Below, piece after piece: positions 5,732 to 7,460 of a stretch of DNA of 7,460 nucleotides. Location: contig VBEQ01000006.1 in NCBI GenBank assembly GCA_005881235.1, positions 1 through 7,460 on the forward strand, in the 5' to 3' direction. Each line of letters starts with the position of its first letter. Position 1 is the first letter of the stretch. Source of the stretch: Chloroflexota bacterium. Lineage in GTDB: Bacteria > Chloroflexota > Dormibacteria > CF-121. The notes under the pieces were generated by a model that saw nothing but the letters and a program-made list of their open reading frames with translations, was not told the origin of the DNA and searched no databases. Position numbers and translations under genes: made by a program.

Positions 5732-6037
5732 ATGCTCAGAAATACGCTCAGGATGATCAACCAGCAAGACCAATGGTTTAACCAGTTACGCCGCGAAGAG
5801 TCCGCCCGCCGCACGCTTCGGTACTCGCTCTACCAGGCGCTCGAACAGGTGGAACGCTTGCTCGAGAGCGACATGATGGAAGTCCCGATCGAAATGCAAG
5901 CCCGCCTACGCCAGATCGTCGAAGCCGTCGATCCCCAACTCGCCTACCGCATGGACCAATCGGGCCCCAGCGCCCTCGACATTCAGGACATCATCTTCGA
6001 GGCGCAGGACCGCCTCATCAAGCAGGTCCGCGCCTGA
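5732..6037 (+). CDS. Hypothetical 101-residue helical protein
   Basis: I do not recognise this protein. It is rich in Gln, Arg, Glu and Leu and looks all-helical. A long amphipathic helix is likely over about residues 5-48 (from LRMINQQDQWFNQLRREE to LEQVERLLES), a second about 52-66 (PIEMQARLRQIVEAV), and a third about 82-99 (LDIQDIIFEAQDRLIKQV). There are no Cys residues, signal peptide or membrane segment. The charge pattern would suit a small coiled-coil adaptor, but that is a guess. The start is secure: ATG after AGGGGGAG. It has its own near-consensus promoter and a long structured leader, unlike every other gene here, which suggests high or tightly controlled expression. It is a single-gene unit, followed by a stable hairpin at 6068. 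Confidence 0.75.
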   Translation: MLRNTLRMINQQDQWFNQLRREESARRTLRYSLYQALEQVERLLESDMMEVPIEMQARLRQIVEAVDPQLAYRMDQSGPSALDIQDIIFEAQDRLIKQVRA

Positions 6038-6067
6038 CAGTCTCTTAACCTCGAACGCCTCGCCTCC

Positions 6068-6105
6068 TGCAGTGGCGCCCGGGAGCAATCCCGGGTGTCA
6101 TTGCG
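6068..6105 (+). terminator. 17-bp GNRA-capped hairpin (possible terminator or RNA element)
   Basis: Bases 6068-6084 pair with 6089-6105 without a bulge around a GCAA tetraloop; the core is CCCGGGA-GCAA-TCCCGGG (6078-6095). Four pairs are G-U on the plus-strand RNA, which would be A-C mismatches on the minus strand, so the structure belongs to rightward transcription. It begins 31 nt after the stop of the 101-residue gene. No U-run follows (TCTGGGGGTAG), so it is not a textbook intrinsic terminator and may protect an mRNA 3' end instead. Confidence 0.55.
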
Positions 6106-6113
6106 TCTGGGGG

Positions 6114-6119
6114 TAGTCT
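6114..6119 (+). promoter_or_regulatory. -10-like element for the PNPOx gene, leaderless arrangement
   Basis: TAGTCT fits the TANNNT pattern and ends six bases before the ATG at 6126, placing +1 at or next to the A of the start codon. There is no -35 at the usual distance and no Shine-Dalgarno. Confidence 0.4.
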
Positions 6120-6125
6120 GGCGCT

Positions 6126-6566
6126 ATGCGTGACACCAAGACCCGCAAGGCCGACGTCCTGGCCGCGCTCAACCAGCACGACGATATGTGGCTCTCGACC
6201 GCAGACCCGGATGGACGGCCCCACCTTATCCCGGTATCAGGCTGGTGGGACGGCACCCACCTGGTCATCGCCACGACGGGCGCCAGTCGCACGGCTCAAA
6301 ACATGAACACGAACCGACCAGTGCGGCTGGCGGGTGGATCGCCGTCGGACGCCATCATGATCGATGCAGACGTCGTTGAACGCTCCGCCGTGGAGGACTC
6401 GCCCGAACTGGCCGGCGGCTTTGCCGGCGCCGTCGGCTGGGATCCTCGCGACGTCGGTCGTGGCTGGTTCTTCTTCCGCCTGCGACCGACTCGGATCCAG
6501 GCTTACCGGGGATACGACGAACTCGAGGGCCGCGATGTCATGCGCGACGCGAGCTGGATGGCATGA
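6126..6566 (+). CDS. PNPOx-like FMN/F420-binding split-barrel protein
   Basis: A 146-residue protein with the pyridoxamine-phosphate-oxidase-like split beta-barrel pattern. MWLSTADPDGRPHLIPV (21-37) gives the first strands and turn, WDGTHLVIAT (41-50) the next, SRTAQNMNTNRPVRLA (54-69) the helix and strand that typically contact the cofactor phosphate, and FFFRLRPTRIQAYRG (115-129) the last strand. Length is normal for the single-domain group. Relatives bind FMN or the deazaflavin F420 and reduce varied substrates; true PLP synthesis is unlikely because the C-terminal PNPOx dimerisation domain is absent. The ATG at 6126 has a TANNNT box six bases upstream and no Shine-Dalgarno. Its stop overlaps the next start by 4 bp (ATGA), so the pair is translationally coupled. 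The cofactor and substrate cannot be told from the sequence. Confidence 0.8.
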   Translation: MRDTKTRKADVLAALNQHDDMWLSTADPDGRPHLIPVSGWWDGTHLVIATTGASRTAQNMNTNRPVRLAGGSPSDAIMIDADVVERSAVEDSPELAGGFAGAVGWDPRDVGRGWFFFRLRPTRIQAYRGYDELEGRDVMRDASWMA

Positions 6567-6958
6567 GCGACGGCATCGAGGTCTGGGACCTCTGGTTGCC
6601 GGGACCCGGGGCGACTGGACTCCCGTTTGCCCGGAGCCGCATCAGCGGCGCCGATGCCGGCGACCGCCTGCTGGTTCACGCCGCGCCACCAAAATTGCAG
6701 GTCACGGTCCGCGATGCGAGCGGCAAGGTGCTTGCGACCGGCGACGGGCTGGAGCGCCACGAGCCCGGGCCGATGAGCTTCCTCGTGCGGCGCGGCACCA
6801 GCATCACGCTGGAAGATGGCTGGCCGACAGAGAAGGACATCGGTCGGGTGGTACTTCTTCCCGGCGGCGAGGCCGGCATCCTCAAGAGCTGGTGGAACGC
6901 CGACGACCGCAAGGAGTGGCGCTGGCAGGTCGAGTTCTACAACCAGAACCGCGGCTGA
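6563..6958 (+). CDS. Hypothetical 131-residue protein coupled to the PNPOx gene
   Basis: The protein is probably cytosolic and mostly beta. Likely strands are GIEVWDLWLP (4-13), DRLLVHA (34-40), LQVTVRDASGKVLATG (45-60), MSFLVRRGTSITLEDGWP (71-88), GRVVLLPGGEAG (94-105) and EWRWQVEFYNQN (118-129). It is rich in Trp (seven residues), and GILKSWWNADDRKEWRWQVE gives a distinctive C-terminal signature. I see no catalytic motif, signal peptide or membrane segment, and cannot name the family with confidence. The ATG overlaps the PNPOx stop (ATGA), so the two are almost certainly translated together, which suggests a related task or complex (inference). It ends 13 bp from the convergent AAA+ gene. 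Confidence 0.72.
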   Translation: MSDGIEVWDLWLPGPGATGLPFARSRISGADAGDRLLVHAAPPKLQVTVRDASGKVLATGDGLERHEPGPMSFLVRRGTSITLEDGWPTEKDIGRVVLLPGGEAGILKSWWNADDRKEWRWQVEFYNQNRG

Positions 6959-6971
6959 TCCGCCCGCGTGC

Positions 6972-7460
6972 TTATGCCTGCACGAAGTAGGAGCGGCAGG
7001 CCAGGTCGATCAGGTCCGGCTCGAGCCGCGAGGGCCGGCCCAGAAAGTACGCCACCTCGTCGAGCTGGTTGAGGATGTCGCGCGGCTGGCAGCCTCGCAG
7101 CGGGCGCTTGAACGGCTTGTAATACCGGTCGAGCACGTACTGGTAGCCGACCTCGTTGAACACGATCTCGAACTCCTTGCACGCCCGTTCGAAGATTTGC
7201 CGGAATTCGATCGCTGTCGGATCGGGCACGTGGATCTTGTAGCGCACGCGCCGGAGAAACGCTTCGTCGACCAGCGATCCCGGCTCGAGGTTGGTGCTGA
7301 ACACGACCATGGCCTCGAAGGGCGCGCCCACCGCCATGCCCGCGCCCGCCAGCGTGAGGTAGTCGATCCGCCGCTCCAGCGCGACGATCAGGCGGTTGAG
7401 CAAGGCGCGCGGCGAGGAGTCCTGGCGGCCGAAGTCATCGAGCAGGAAGATACCGCCATT
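6972..7460 (-). CDS. AAA+ ATPase, C-terminal part (5' end cut by window edge)
   Basis: The frame is open from the right edge to a TAA at 6972-6974, giving the last 162 residues. It begins at the Walker B strand (GGIFLLDDFGRQ), continues through ALLNRLIVALERRIDYLTL, then a sensor-1 strand with its polar residue (MVVFSTNLEPG), then DEAFLRRVRYKIHV with candidate arginine-finger residues. The C-terminal helical lid follows: GCQPRDILNQLDEVAYFL, ending ACRSYFVQA. The Walker A P-loop must lie beyond the edge. From memory, this layout matches a family of roughly 400-500-residue ATPases with DDFGRQ and a conserved ACRSYFV end, common in Chloroflexota-like and other environmental bacteria and sometimes near pilus or secretion genes. 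The role is unproven. The TTG at 7401-7403 is internal leucine, not a start. Confidence 0.87.
   Translation of the reverse strand, partial: NGGIFLLDDFGRQDSSPRALLNRLIVALERRIDYLTLAGAGMAVGAPFEAMVVFSTNLEPGSLVDEAFLRRVRYKIHVPDPTAIEFRQIFERACKEFEIVFNEVGYQYVLDRYYKPFKRPLRGCQPRDILNQLDEVAYFLGRPSRLEPDLIDLACRSYFVQA

Noticed and set aside
6972..7403. Complete 143-codon gene starting with TTG at 7403
   Set aside because: The frame continues to the window edge and includes the Walker B strand GGIFLLDDFG upstream of that TTG, so it is an internal codon of a larger ATPase.

Overview
High-GC bacterial chromosomal DNA with tightly packed genes, several very short divergent or convergent junctions, and few Shine-Dalgarno sites. 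I see no tRNA, rRNA, CRISPR array, integrase or insertion sequence. The gene set (PE-LIG-POL LigD, tandem CBS proteins, a PNPOx-like flavin protein, and an AAA+ ATPase of a type I associate with Chloroflexota-like bacteria) and the apparent leaderless starts suggest a soil-type Chloroflexota/Dormibacterota-like lineage. This is inference, and the taxonomy is low confidence.

Left part (1-2269). Two overlapping minus-strand CBS-domain genes form a small operon; the second runs off the left edge. A small two-helix membrane protein is transcribed divergently from them. It converges, with a 4-bp overlap, on a minus-strand M20 amidohydrolase.

Centre (2298-5324). LigD, the multi-domain non-homologous end-joining ligase, starts only 28 bp from the amidohydrolase start and reads the other way. 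Its domain order is phosphoesterase, ligase, polymerase, with catalytic residues conserved. Three bases after its stop lies a short MazG-type nucleotide pyrophosphohydrolase, probably co-transcribed. No Ku gene is in view.

Regulatory region (5325-5731). About 400 bp have no convincing gene. In order they hold a weak terminator-like hairpin overlapping a perfect DnaA-box 9-mer, two copies of a 10-bp palindrome, a near-consensus sigma-70-type promoter (TTGACA, 18 bp, TAGAAT), and a leader of about 150 nt that can fold into a three-way junction ending at a strong Shine-Dalgarno sequence. It drives an unrecognised 101-residue helical protein. This leader is the most promising candidate for something undescribed.

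Right part (6038-7460). A 17-bp GNRA-capped hairpin separates that gene from a two-gene unit: a PNPOx-like split-barrel protein translationally coupled to a 131-residue protein of unknown function. They converge on the C-terminal part of a minus-strand AAA+ ATPase that runs off the right edge.
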